From the NCBI RefSeq assembly GCF_040779325.2, contig NZ_JBFONT020000011.1, positions 1 to 64,000 of the forward strand: a stretch of DNA of 64,000 bases. Reading direction: 5' to 3'. Below the pieces are notes generated by a model. That model did no database searches. It saw only the letters and a list, made by a program, of their open reading frames with translations, and had not been told where the DNA came from. Below are positions 26,879-35,954 of the stretch, piece by piece. Made by a program: the position numbers and the translations under genes. The DNA is from Aestuariibius violaceus (GTDB lineage Bacteria; Pseudomonadota; Alphaproteobacteria; Rhodobacterales; Rhodobacteraceae). Every line of letters begins with the position of its first letter. Positions within the stretch are counted from its first letter, which is position 1.

Positions 26879-27670
26879 TCACTCACTCGGCGGGGTCCGG
26901 TTATCGGGTGAAGGTCGGTTGCCGCGCGGCGGTCGATCACCGCGCCCGCCGGTGAAGTCACTCGACACCGTTCCTTTGAAGCAGCGCGGGAAGAACGGGT
27001 AGGTGTCGGTTGCGAAGTAGACATACTGCCCGTCGAGCAGTGCCCCGTTGCATTCGTCCAGAGTGCCGGAGCCCGCAACGAATTCGTAATCCTGAACATA
27101 GGTGCCGTCGTGGGCGCCACCGGGGCCGGAGGCGCGCTCTCCTGGTTTCAATTGCCAGGACGATTGTGCCTGGGCGCCCACGTAGTGGATTTCGAACCCG
27201 TCCGCGGCATAGCCGAAGAGCGTACCGTAGAGCGCGCCCGTCACCGCGGAGGGGATGCCGTGGTAGTGATACATCCCGTCACCGTCCACATGCGCATTCT
27301 GTGCGTCCATGATCAGCCCGCCGATCCCTTCGACGTTCCATCCCGAAGACGGTTCACGCGAGTAGCCGCTTTCAGACGACGGATCGTAGTATTCTGCAGT
27401 ACCCGGGCGCAGGGGGATGCCGGTCACCGTGATACCCGAGATACGAGCCCTATGGGTGACGGTGCCTGTCAGCTCTGGCGTCGCATCCATGCAAAACCGG
27501 TGGTCCTGTTCTTGCACCGTGGCCCCGGCCCGCCAGGGGCCGGTTTCGTGATCGGGCACGCCATCGGATGTGATACAGCGCTGGTCGCCGTCGACGGTGA
27601 TCGTCACGTGCGCCTGAGCCGCGCTAACGGCCAAAAGCGTCAGAGCAAGCGTGATACCAAGTGTTTTCAT
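26879..27670 (-). CDS. YHYH domain secreted protein
   Basis: A 263-residue protein with a signal peptide (MKTLGITLALTLLAVSAAQA, cleavage before HVT) and a YHYH domain, named for the motif seen here as GMYHYHGIP. Downstream is GYAADGFEIHY, then GGAHDGTYVQDYEFV and a Cys-containing block TLDECNGALLDGQYVYFAT; the C-terminal tail is Arg/Pro/Gly-rich. The ATG at 27670 has GGAGGT upstream and starts the signal peptide; an ATG at 27736 also has AGGAGGCGA, so a longer form is possible. The domain's biochemical role is unknown. It is the last gene of the envelope/efflux cluster, 226 bases after the RND gene. Confidence 0.82.
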   Translation of the reverse strand: MKTLGITLALTLLAVSAAQAHVTITVDGDQRCITSDGVPDHETGPWRAGATVQEQDHRFCMDATPELTGTVTHRARISGITVTGIPLRPGTAEYYDPSSESGYSREPSSGWNVEGIGGLIMDAQNAHVDGDGMYHYHGIPSAVTGALYGTLFGYAADGFEIHYVGAQAQSSWQLKPGERASGPGGAHDGTYVQDYEFVAGSGTLDECNGALLDGQYVYFATDTYPFFPRCFKGTVSSDFTGGRGDRPPRGNRPSPDNRTPPSE

Positions 27671-27896
27671 GCTGACCTCCGGGCGCTTGGAAGCCCGTCC
27701 GCCGAGCGCAAAGTCTTGATGGGTCTGTTCGTTCATTGAAGTCGCCTCCTGTTTTTTGCTCTCGTCCGATTTGGATCGCTGTCGGGGGTCGTATGCCCAG
27801 TACTCGAGGTCAGCGGCGGCGTGTCAGGTCGATGCTGATCGCCTAAGTCTTCCCCATTTGAAGGCCGTTACCGAAGCACAGGGAAACGTGCCTCCA

Positions 27897-30800
27897 CTAC
27901 GCTGTCTCCATAGGCCGTGACTCGGCGACGACCGCCTCCCGGCCCGCGCCGCGCGCTTCAGATTGCAGGCGCCTTTCGGCCCGTCCGGGCTCGGCGCCAA
28001 GGATCGCGATGCGGCGGTAAAGAACGGGTGTCAGGGAAAGCGTGAAAAGCGTTGCGAAGCCGAGTCCGCCGACGATCACCCATCCCACGGCAATCCGCGC
28101 CTCAGCGCCGCCGCCCGTGCTCAGGATCAGTGGTAGTCCGCCAAAAACGGTCGAGACCATCGTCATCATCACCGGACGGATCCGTAGTCGCATCGCGTCG
28201 CGGATCGCGCTGTCGATGTCTTGCCCCTTAGCCCGCAGCTGGTTCGCAAATTCCACGATGAGGATGCCGTTCTTGGCCATCACTCCAATCAGCATGACCA
28301 TCCCGATCTGGCTGTAGTAGTTGAGCGAGCCACCGCTGAGCTGGATTGCCATGACCGCTGCGGCAAGGCCGAAGGGTACGGTGAGCATGATCACGACGGC
28401 ACTGGCGAAGCTTTCGAATTGCGCGGAGAGCACCAGGAACACGACAAGCATCGCCGCACCGAAGACAAGGATCATGCCGCTCTCACTCTCCTGTAGCGAA
28501 GCGGCTTCGCTGAGCAGCGTGATCCCCGTGCCCGAAGGGAGCACGTCCACGGCGATTTCCTGCATAACGGCGACCGCGTCGCCAAGATCGAGATCCGCGC
28601 CCAGATTGGCCTGGATCGTCACGGCAAGCGCCCCATCTTCGCGCGAGATTGAGGTCGGATCGACCACTGTGCTCAGGGACGCAGCGGCGGAAAGGGGCAC
28701 GAATTCGCCTGCATCAGTGGTCACGAAGATCGATGCGAGGTCGGTCGGATCATCGATCGGTGGTCCACCGCCAGGCACGATGCGCAGCGCCACCTCGGTG
28801 TCATCTAGGAAGACCGATATCGCTTCGAGACCACCGATCATTTCGCCGACGGTTGCGATTATCTCCTGCGGGGTGAGGCCGAGCACGCTTGCCATATCGG
28901 CGTCGACCTCGACCTGCATCTGCGCCTCGACCGTCTCAGCCGAAAGCTGCGGGTTCACGAAGGTCGCGTTGCCCGACATCGCCTCGACCAGCGTGCCGGC
29001 GGCGGCCGTCACCTCGTCGATGTCTGTCCCGGTGACCGCGAATTGTAGTCCCCGCCCACCACCCCGGATGTTCAGGCTGTTGGGCGAGCGGGTCGAGACA
29101 GTCACGAGCGGCATGTCCGAGAGGACGTCGCCTAGCTCCGCCATGAGCGCCTGCTGTGGGCGGTCACGCTCAACCCAGTCTGCCAAGCGTACGACGATGA
29201 AGGCGTTGTTGGTTCCGCCTCGCCCAATCAGGCTTTGCACCGCTGCGATCTCGCCTGTCTCCAGATAAGGGACGAGCCGTGCCTCAATCTCGGTGACCTG
29301 CTCCTGCATGAGGGAAAGGGTTGCGTCGTTCGGGCCGCGCGCGGCCACGAGAAAGAAGCCGCGATCTTCGTCAGGCGTGATTGCCGATGGCAGGGTCGTG
29401 AAGGACCCCGTGGCGATCACTGCGAAGCCAACGGCGATGCCCATGATGATGAGTGGGGCGCGGATCGCAGCGTCTACCACTCGGTCGAAACCCCTCTCGA
29501 AACGGGAAGGCGCAGGTCTGGACCCGCGCACCTTCTTCGCGCGAGCCGCGCCAGGATCCAAGGTGGCCGCCATGATCGGTGTCAGCGTCAGCGCCGTCGC
29601 CGACGAGATGGCGACGCTGAAGGCCAGGACATAACCGAACTCACTAAAGACACCGCCAGCCTGGCCCGGCAGGAACGAGATGGGAACGAACACGGCCGCC
29701 AGTGTCGCGGTCGTCGAGATGACGGCGAAGAAGACCTCGTTCGCCCCAGCGACAGCGGCGGAGAGTGGTCCCATACCCTCCCTCCGCTTGCGCACGATGT
29801 TCTCGGTCACGACGATGGCGTCATCCACAACCATGCCAGTGGCAAGCACCAGCGCAAGCAGGCTGATCGTGTTCACCGAGAAGCCTGTCAGCCAGATCGC
29901 CGCCACCGTCCCGATCAGCGCGATCGGGATCGTGACCGCCGGGATCATCGTTGCACGGGCGGAGCGCAGGAAGAGGAAGATGACGAAGACAACAACAAGC
30001 GTCGCGATCCCGATCGATCGCGCCACCTCGGTGATCGAAGCCTCGATGTATATGCCGTCATCCGAGGTCACGATCAGCTCGATCCCGTCCGGCAGGACGG
30101 GTCGAAGGTCGTCCAGAGCGGTATTGACCGCGCGTGAGATTGCAAGCGTATTGCCGACCGACTGCCGGGTGATCTCTACCCCGACGGAGGTCTCTCCGTT
30201 GACGCGGCTGGCTGAGTCAGCGTCTTCGGGAACGTACTGGACGAGAGCGATATCCCCAATGCGCGTGGTCGCATCGACGGGGAGTTGCTCAATCGTTTCG
30301 CTCGTGACTTCGGGGCTGGCTGGCCGCACCGTGATCGATTGGGCGCTGTTCTCAACGTCACCCAGGGGCGTGTCGTCGCGCAAGACTTCCAGCGCGTCGG
30401 CGAGGTCTTCGAAGGTTAGCCCCCGCGCAAGTAGTGAGGGCATCGTGGCCACGATGCGGAACTCGTAGTTTTGCGCACCCCGAACCGTGACCTCCGCCAC
30501 GCCGTCTATTTCGGAGAGCCGGTCGTAGAGCGTTCCTTCGGCGAACTCCGTCATGTCCGCGATACTCGCGTCGCCTGACAGGGCGAGGCGAATGATGGGA
30601 TCGGAATTGCTGTCGCTCTTGGTCACAATCGGATCGTCGATATCCTCCGGCAGCGACCGAACTGTCTCGGACACGATTTCGCGCGCCTCGTTGGCAGCTA
30701 CATCGATGTCCGTCCCTTCGCTGAGATCGATGGTGATGCGGCTCGACCCCGTGCTTGAGGTGGCCGAGATATCGGAGAGGCCATCGAGGCTGCGCAGCGC

Positions 30801-31049
30801 GTCTTCCAGCACCTGCGTCACCTCCTGATCGACGATAGCGGGGGCGGCGCCGTCATAGTCGGTTCGCACCGACAGAACCGGCTGGTCGACATCCGGCATC
30901 TCGCGCACATCCACCGCCGTTAGGGCGGCGAAGCCCGCAATCACGATCAGCAGATTAAGCACGATCCCTAGGATTGGCCGCGCGACGAAGAGGCGGGCGA
31001 TGCCGCGTTGCCCTTGATCGTGTTGGAAATTGGAGTTGGCGACTGTCAC
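27897..31049 (-). CDS. RND-family efflux pump inner-membrane subunit (AcrB/HAE-1-like)
   Basis: A 1050-residue RND transporter with the standard duplicated layout: TM1 (FVARPILGIVLNLLIVIAGF), a large periplasmic loop, TM2-6, a second periplasmic loop, then TM8-12. The proton-relay Asp pair is present in GMVVDDAIVVTENIVRKR, typical of the hydrophobe/amphiphile (HAE) branch rather than the heavy-metal branch. The GTG start overlaps the stop of the adaptor gene (GTGA). It should form an inner-membrane homotrimer driven by the proton gradient. No outer-membrane factor gene is in the window, so a TolC-type partner must be elsewhere. Confidence 0.94.
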   Translation of the reverse strand: MTVANSNFQHDQGQRGIARLFVARPILGIVLNLLIVIAGFAALTAVDVREMPDVDQPVLSVRTDYDGAAPAIVDQEVTQVLEDALRSLDGLSDISATSSTGSSRITIDLSEGTDIDVAANEAREIVSETVRSLPEDIDDPIVTKSDSNSDPIIRLALSGDASIADMTEFAEGTLYDRLSEIDGVAEVTVRGAQNYEFRIVATMPSLLARGLTFEDLADALEVLRDDTPLGDVENSAQSITVRPASPEVTSETIEQLPVDATTRIGDIALVQYVPEDADSASRVNGETSVGVEITRQSVGNTLAISRAVNTALDDLRPVLPDGIELIVTSDDGIYIEASITEVARSIGIATLVVVFVIFLFLRSARATMIPAVTIPIALIGTVAAIWLTGFSVNTISLLALVLATGMVVDDAIVVTENIVRKRREGMGPLSAAVAGANEVFFAVISTTATLAAVFVPISFLPGQAGGVFSEFGYVLAFSVAISSATALTLTPIMAATLDPGAARAKKVRGSRPAPSRFERGFDRVVDAAIRAPLIIMGIAVGFAVIATGSFTTLPSAITPDEDRGFFLVAARGPNDATLSLMQEQVTEIEARLVPYLETGEIAAVQSLIGRGGTNNAFIVVRLADWVERDRPQQALMAELGDVLSDMPLVTVSTRSPNSLNIRGGGRGLQFAVTGTDIDEVTAAAGTLVEAMSGNATFVNPQLSAETVEAQMQVEVDADMASVLGLTPQEIIATVGEMIGGLEAISVFLDDTEVALRIVPGGGPPIDDPTDLASIFVTTDAGEFVPLSAAASLSTVVDPTSISREDGALAVTIQANLGADLDLGDAVAVMQEIAVDVLPSGTGITLLSEAASLQESESGMILVFGAAMLVVFLVLSAQFESFASAVVIMLTVPFGLAAAVMAIQLSGGSLNYYSQIGMVMLIGVMAKNGILIVEFANQLRAKGQDIDSAIRDAMRLRIRPVMMTMVSTVFGGLPLILSTGGGAEARIAVGWVIVGGLGFATLFTLSLTPVLYRRIAILGAEPGRAERRLQSEARGAGREAVVAESRPMETA

Positions 31050-32269
31050 AAACTTGCCCCCCGTTCCGCTAGGTCGGGGCGCACCGCAGACGACTCTTCG
31101 GAAGGCTCAGACATCACCCTAGGGGCAGCTGGATCCTCTGGTTCGGAGGGCACGATCGCCACCCGGCTACCCGAGCGCAGCTTGTGCGCTCCTTCGGTCA
31201 CGACGATGAGATCCTCCGCCGCAACGTCTGCCTCGATCCAGACCAAGTCGCCCTGACGATGGCGGATCGTCACCGGAACAGCCTCAACCGTATCGTCCTG
31301 GACCGCCCAGATATTCGGGCCGGTCCGGTTCCAGATCAGCGCGGTGCCTGGCGCCACGGCAAAAGGGTCCGAGATGTGCTCGACGCGAATGGCGAAGGTC
31401 ATTCCAGGCCAGAAGACGCCATCCGTATTCTCGATACGCGCTTCGACGGTCACGCTGCGGGTCGTCTCGTCGAGCCTGTTGTCATGGGTTGTGATGAGCC
31501 CTTCGAACACGCGGCCCGGTAAGGATGGTGTGCTGGCGAGGACGGTCTCTTCGATCGCGAGGAGGGGGATAGCCCGCTCCGGCAGTTCGAACACGACGAG
31601 TATAGCCGCAGTGTCTTCGACACGCGCCACGGTGTCACCTGTCGACAGCATATCACCAACGGAGACATCGGATAGGCCGAGCCGTCCTGAGATCGGTGCC
31701 CTGATGGTCCGTTCGTCCAGTTCTGCCTGCGCCTGTCGCAGTTCAGCTTCGGCGATAGCCATGTCCGTGCTGGCCTCGGCTAGGGTGACATCGGTGACTA
31801 CCGAGTTCCCGGAGCTACGCAGGCTTTCGTAGCGCGCAAAGGTGTTCTGCGCCTCCGCGAGCGCAAGCTCTGCCGTCTCGACGTCGATCTCCTCGGTTCG
31901 CGCTTCCAGTCGAACGAGGGCCTCTCCCACCGCGACAGTCGTGTTCGCAGTGAGATGGATCTCGACGACGCGCCCGGACACCTCGCTTATCACCGTGCTG
32001 CTGTGCAGCGCGTCGCCGGTTCCGATGGCGTGCAACATGTCGGTGTACGGCTCCACCGAAAGGGGACCAGCGACGACGGTTGTCTCGGCCTGCCGCCTGT
32101 CACGGGTTCCACCAGGAGCGCGACCTGATCTTTCTGAGTCAATTTCTGCTGACTGATCGATCTCGCCAAGCCGCAACGCATCGGGGACGCCAAACGCGTA
32201 GACCCAAGCGCTGACGAGGATCGCAGCGGCGAATATGCCCTGCATGAGCGTCCTAATTACCGTCGTCAT
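31046..32269 (-). CDS. RND efflux periplasmic adaptor subunit (membrane fusion protein)
   Basis: A 407-residue HlyD/AcrA-type adaptor. The N-terminus has one hydrophobic segment (MQGIFAAAILVSAWVYAFG). Lipoyl halves flank a helical hairpin: SEVSGRVVEIHLTANTTVAVGEALVRLE, the helices LALAEAQNTFARYESL and TDMAIAEAELRQAQAELDE, then TIRAPISGRLGLSDVSVGDML, followed by the beta-barrel and membrane-proximal domains. The ATG at 32269 is preceded by GGAGGCGA; the upstream 30 codons are non-homologous. It is translationally coupled to the RND pump gene. Confidence 0.92.
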   Translation of the reverse strand: MTTVIRTLMQGIFAAAILVSAWVYAFGVPDALRLGEIDQSAEIDSERSGRAPGGTRDRRQAETTVVAGPLSVEPYTDMLHAIGTGDALHSSTVISEVSGRVVEIHLTANTTVAVGEALVRLEARTEEIDVETAELALAEAQNTFARYESLRSSGNSVVTDVTLAEASTDMAIAEAELRQAQAELDERTIRAPISGRLGLSDVSVGDMLSTGDTVARVEDTAAILVVFELPERAIPLLAIEETVLASTPSLPGRVFEGLITTHDNRLDETTRSVTVEARIENTDGVFWPGMTFAIRVEHISDPFAVAPGTALIWNRTGPNIWAVQDDTVEAVPVTIRHRQGDLVWIEADVAAEDLIVVTEGAHKLRSGSRVAIVPSEPEDPAAPRVMSEPSEESSAVRPDLAERGASL

Positions 32270-32330
32270 CCGTATCGCCTCCGTTGGCCGAGTGTCGGGG
32301 CCGCCCGTGCACTTTCTGCACGCGTGGCGC

Positions 32331-32912
32331 CTATGCGAGAGACAGCAAAACTGCGTCATCCGAAGTGGTGAGGTGGTAGTCGGGGATGGGCAGGTATTCG
32401 TCCTCCGAAGCGCCCGCGATGCCGCGACCCGTCGGGTCGAAGAAGGAGGAATGGCGGTCGCGCAGGTCGGTGCAGGCGAAGGGCGTCTCGGGGTTTCCGG
32501 TCAGGCCGATGGCGCTTCCGCGATGGGTGCAGAGGAGGGTGACTACTAAGTAGCGTGGGTCCTGCACGGTGCCCGCGCGGTCGTTGATCTCGCCGAAGGC
32601 AATCTGCTCGTTGGTTCTGTAGTGGACGGCGACATACTGGATCATTCCCGTCTCGGAATAGGCCGGGTCGTCGGTTGGGCGCGCGATGACAGCGACTTCA
32701 CCGGGTTCCAGCTCGGAGATGTCGACCTCGACCGTACCGCCGTCGACTTCGATCAGTCGGTCCTCGCCGATAGGGCGGTCTGTCGGGATGCCTTCCCAAT
32801 CGACGAGCGTGACGGGTTGCGCATTCAGGAGCGCGGGGCAGAACACACCGGTGGAAGAGGCGCCGACGGTGGCAATGACGTGGATGACATGGCGACGCGT
32901 CAGTTTATGCAT
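32331..32912 (-). CDS. Rieske-like iron-sulfur protein with atypical cluster motif
   Basis: A 193-residue exported protein resembling Rieske [2Fe-2S] subunits. The N-terminus has a twin-Arg and hydrophobic stretch (LTRRHVIHVIATVGAS), so Tat export is possible. The first cluster motif is C128-T-H130, and 16 residues later comes C147, which is normal spacing. But the next His is H154, giving C-x6-H instead of C-x2-H, and the disulfide Cys positions are Ser133 and absent. The sequence after it (SSFFDPTGR) is Rieske-like. The ATG overlaps the cytochrome b stop by eight bases and has AAAGGAG upstream. It may be a degenerate or variant electron carrier paired with the neighbouring cytochrome. Confidence 0.68.
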   Translation of the reverse strand: MHKLTRRHVIHVIATVGASSTGVFCPALLNAQPVTLVDWEGIPTDRPIGEDRLIEVDGGTVEVDISELEPGEVAVIARPTDDPAYSETGMIQYVAVHYRTNEQIAFGEINDRAGTVQDPRYLVVTLLCTHRGSAIGLTGNPETPFACTDLRDRHSSFFDPTGRGIAGASEDEYLPIPDYHLTTSDDAVLLSLA

Positions 32913-33468
32913 TCTCTTTCTCCTTTCGAGGTTGGAATGTCATCCGGGACAGCGTGCCGTCCCGGCCTTGCAGGGCGTGCTTGAGCACACCGGCGAGATG
33001 CAGGCCCACGAGCGCGAGCAGGACCCATTTTAGGGCGAAGTGGGCGAATAGCAGGGCCTCGCCGGCATCTGATCGTGCAAAGCTCTGGCTCACCGGCAGT
33101 GCTAACGCTGTGTGGCCGAGTGCCGAAGCCGCGACATAGCCGGTCGCTGCCATGGCGATCAGCGTCACGTAGAGCCCGAGATGGGTGAAGGCCGCGAGGC
33201 GCCGCTCCCATACCGCGTGGTCCGGGTCGGCCGGGAGAGGCGACGCGAAGAAGCGGACGACAAACCGCAGGGCCACGACGAGGATCAGGATCTGGCCCGA
33301 TACTTGGTGGACCCAGATCGCGGCCCGTTCGGCGAGGTCCGCAGAATAGGCGAGACCGGAGCCGACCAGGGCGACCAACAGTGCCGCCGTGAGCCAGTGC
33401 AGCGTGATCTGCAGCGGTGTGTACCTCGCCGACGCGTGTGAGGGTTCGGTCTCGTCGGCAGGCGGCAT
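32905..33468 (-). CDS. Prokaryotic cytochrome b561-type membrane protein
   Basis: A 187-residue membrane cytochrome with four helices. Conserved His are in TLHWLTAALLVALVGSG (TM1), IWVHQVSGQILILVVALRF (TM2), AFTHLGLYVTLIAMAATGY (TM3) and LLFAHFALKWVLLALVGLHLAG (TM4), the pattern of two b-type haems in cytochrome b561/Ni-Fe hydrogenase cytochrome b. ATG 33468 has GAGGGAGAAG upstream; GTG 33519 overlaps the YHYH stop (GTGA) and would add 17 residues. It likely carries electrons across the membrane to or from the Rieske-like protein encoded next. Confidence 0.85.
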   Translation of the reverse strand: MPPADETEPSHASARYTPLQITLHWLTAALLVALVGSGLAYSADLAERAAIWVHQVSGQILILVVALRFVVRFFASPLPADPDHAVWERRLAAFTHLGLYVTLIAMAATGYVAASALGHTALALPVSQSFARSDAGEALLFAHFALKWVLLALVGLHLAGVLKHALQGRDGTLSRMTFQPRKEKENA

Positions 33469-33515
33469 ACCCCACTTCTCCCTCAAAGGGACGACCCGTC
33501 TGGGAACTCCGCGGC

Positions 33516-34475
33516 TCACCGGCAGTACTCCCCGCTCACGACCTGGCCGCCATTGGTGACGGTGCGCGTCGTGAAGTCGTAGCAGCCGGGGCTCTCAGAG
33601 GGGGCGTAGCGGATGTAGTAGTCTTCGCCCTCGTAGGTGTAATCCATACTCCGGCTTCCGTCGGCGCTCTCGGTGAAGACGAGACCCTCGACACCGCCAC
33701 GCGGAGGCCGGCCCGGGTCGACGCCACCGCCGTCCGCCGTCGTCAGGGCCCGCACCCGTGGCAGCGCGTCGAAGGCGGCGACCTCGCCCATGAGGCATTG
33801 CACGATGTAGGGCGCGCCTTCGGAGGTGTGGTAGCGATATCCGAACGTCTCGTCCGGCTGGCCGTTGCAGATGTCGAGGGCGCCGTCCGGGATCGCGGTT
33901 CCGTCGGGGTTCAGGCGACCGTAGATCGGATAGCCGTCGAAGGCCCAGCCGATGATCGCGTCGGGACCGGCATTCTCCATCTGTGCGATCATGCACACCG
34001 GCTCGGCGTGATAGTGATAGTCGTCGCCGCGCCCCTCATGGCCGCCGCAGGCATCGAGCTGGCCGGTCTGGACGGTGTCGTGATGCGCCTGGTGGTGGGC
34101 CAGGTCCGTTTGGCTCATCTCACCGCCGGCCGTGTAATCGAAGATGGGCACGCCGTTCACCGCGACGCCGAGCGCTGAGTCCCGGGTCAGTGGCACGGTT
34201 CCCGGCACCGGATCTAGCAGGACTGGAACCGCGTAGTCGGCGGGGACAGGCACCTGCTCGTTCGTGCCGGTGATGCCGGTCATCATCTCGTGGTCAGGAT
34301 AGGTGTCCGATCGAAGGACGGCATGCGCGTCGCTGCAGGTGACGGTGACGCTGTCGTCAAATCCCGCGTCAGCGACGGAGGCAGCGATTGCCTCGCAATG
34401 CTCACCATGGGCCTGGGCTTCACCGGTAAGGGCGAGGCCGCCGAGCATAACGGTCAGGAGGTGGCGATAGATCAT
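33516..34475 (-). CDS. YHYH domain secreted protein
   Basis: A 319-residue secreted protein with a signal peptide ending AQA (before HGEHC). The YHYH domain motif appears as GRGDDYHYHAEPVCM, followed by GWAFDGYPIYGRLNPDG and a GYRYHTSEGAPYIVQC strand. Six to eight Cys are visible, so disulfides are likely. The ATG at 34475 has AAGGAGC seven bases upstream; an ATG at 34490 would add five residues. It is the larger of two YHYH proteins in this cluster and directly precedes the cytochrome/Rieske-like pair. The function of the domain is unknown. Confidence 0.85.
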   Translation of the reverse strand: MIYRHLLTVMLGGLALTGEAQAHGEHCEAIAASVADAGFDDSVTVTCSDAHAVLRSDTYPDHEMMTGITGTNEQVPVPADYAVPVLLDPVPGTVPLTRDSALGVAVNGVPIFDYTAGGEMSQTDLAHHQAHHDTVQTGQLDACGGHEGRGDDYHYHAEPVCMIAQMENAGPDAIIGWAFDGYPIYGRLNPDGTAIPDGALDICNGQPDETFGYRYHTSEGAPYIVQCLMGEVAAFDALPRVRALTTADGGGVDPGRPPRGGVEGLVFTESADGSRSMDYTYEGEDYYIRYAPSESPGCYDFTTRTVTNGGQVVSGEYCR

Positions 34476-34520
34476 TGCGTGCTCCTTCATCAGTTGCGGT
34501 TCTGGTTTCCCGAAGCGATC

Positions 34521-35162
34521 TCATTCGACGGTGAGGCGGCAGAGGATCGTATTGTCTCGCTTCAGATCCGGTCCCCAGATGAACTGAGCTTCGGGAGACC
34601 AGGCGATCCGGTCGTAGCCGTCCTTCGGATCGACGGCGGCCGGGGAATAGATCGTGGCCTGGGGCCAGTCCGAAGCGTCGGAGCCGGGCAAGTCCCATCC
34701 GTCCGGCTCCTCTGCGATGTCGAAGCCACACGCCCCTTCCCCTGCGACAGGGCTGGCCTCGGCTGCGCAGGCCGGGTCGAGCGGGGCGGCGTGGATGACT
34801 TGGCACAGCCAGTCCGCGCCGGACAGGGCGACGGGGCGACCGGCAGCATCGACGATCTGAAGGATAACCCCACCATCGCCCATCTGCTGACGGCGCGTGC
34901 CGATGTATTCGAGTCCGGTATCGTCCTCGATGAAGTCGCGGGCGACGAGGCCGATCGTAAAGGGTCGTTCTGCCTCGAAAGCAAAGCTCTCGGCGTTGAA
35001 AGACCGTTCGGTAGTGATCGGCACGCTGTCCTCGGCGATCGGGATGCCGTCGATCCGCATCTCGAACCAGTTGTCGGCCCAGACGTCGGCCTGGAAGGTC
35101 TCGGCGCGCAACGTGGTCGGACCGAGGGCGGTGAGACACATGGCAATCGGAATGAGGCGCAT
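34521..35162 (-). CDS. Secreted protein of unknown function (YHYH-cluster associated)
   Basis: A 213-residue exported protein that I do not recognise. It has a signal peptide (LIPIAMCLTALGPTTLRA) and a beta-rich mature region: FQADVWADNWFEMRIDGIPI, then RPFTIGLVARDFIED and GVILQIVDAAGRPVAL, with Cys in DWLCQVIHAAPLD and ACAAEA that may form disulfides. The pattern recalls a beta-sandwich ligand-binding module. It lies between the EF-hand gene and the larger YHYH gene on the same strand, so it is probably part of the same envelope system. Confidence 0.7.
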   Translation of the reverse strand: MRLIPIAMCLTALGPTTLRAETFQADVWADNWFEMRIDGIPIAEDSVPITTERSFNAESFAFEAERPFTIGLVARDFIEDDTGLEYIGTRRQQMGDGGVILQIVDAAGRPVALSGADWLCQVIHAAPLDPACAAEASPVAGEGACGFDIAEEPDGWDLPGSDASDWPQATIYSPAAVDPKDGYDRIAWSPEAQFIWGPDLKRDNTILCRLTVE

Positions 35163-35195
35163 GGGTTATCCTTCCTTGTCGAAGCTGAGATCAGT

Positions 35196-35762
35196 TCAGT
35201 CGCGGACTCGTCGTGAGGCGCGGTCCTCTAACGTCAGAGCGTTGTCACCGTCCCGGTCTAGGCGGGACACGGTATCGCCGAAGCGGGTATCGATCTCGTC
35301 TGCGGTGATCGCGCCGGAGCCATCGGCATCGAGGTCTTGGAACCGATCGACGATCCGCTCCCGGATGCGGGCGATGTAGATCGGCTCAAACTCTGTAAGG
35401 GAGAGGCTGCCGTCGCCGTCTGTATCGGCATCCGCGACCTCGGACGCGAGAAAAGCGTCGATCTCGTCCTGCGAGACGGTCTCGCTTCCGTCGGCATCGA
35501 GTTCTGCAAAGAGCGTGCGGAGGTTGCCAGGGCCGAACACACCAACCAGACCGCTCCGTTGCGCCCGGCTGCGGCGGCTATGTCTAACGTCGCCGGCACG
35601 TTCGCCGCGAGCCTGCGCGGGCGCCAGCCGCTCGTTTGCAGACGGTCCCGCAGGTTCTGCGGCCGGAGCGTCTGGACCGGGCACGCCCTGGGCAACGGCG
35701 AGCATCGCGCCCCCGGCCGCGAGTGTGGCAGCGATGAAGATGGATCGTGTGAGGGTTCTCAT
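35196..35762 (-). CDS. Secreted EF-hand calcium-binding protein
   Basis: A 188-residue exported protein with a signal peptide (MRTLTRSIFIAATLAAGGAM) and a Pro/Ala/Arg-rich linker, then four EF-hand loops: DADGSETVSQDE, DTDGDGSLSLTE, DADGSGAITADE and DRDGDNALTLED. The first three are close to the canonical D-x-D-G-x-x-x-E loop; the fourth ends in Asp. AGGAGA precedes the ATG at 35762; the longer frame to 36038 crosses the divergent promoter. It probably binds calcium in the periplasm and is the first gene of the eight-gene envelope cluster. Confidence 0.85.
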   Translation of the reverse strand: MRTLTRSIFIAATLAAGGAMLAVAQGVPGPDAPAAEPAGPSANERLAPAQARGERAGDVRHSRRSRAQRSGLVGVFGPGNLRTLFAELDADGSETVSQDEIDAFLASEVADADTDGDGSLSLTEFEPIYIARIRERIVDRFQDLDADGSGAITADEIDTRFGDTVSRLDRDGDNALTLEDRASRRVRD

Positions 35763-35954
35763 GGATGTCTCCTGTCTGAAGCGGAACGGTCTGCGATTGC
35801 TGCAACCGGCATGCTTGATCTGAGACTGGCCTGCCATGCATCGAAGACCTTTCCGAGCATGGCTTTGTCGCCAATCGTCGCGGGGGCGGGGGCCTGACAC
35901 ACTTCGCGACAAAACACCTGTCCGTAGCGCCGCGCCCTCCGCTAGATTGAGGCC
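35763..35954. promoter_or_regulatory. Divergent promoter region of envelope/efflux cluster and response regulator
   Basis: This 192-bp gap separates the EF-hand gene from the response regulator gene. It should contain the main promoter of the minus-strand cluster and is the obvious binding site for that regulator. No clear repeat or box could be picked by eye. Confidence 0.5.
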
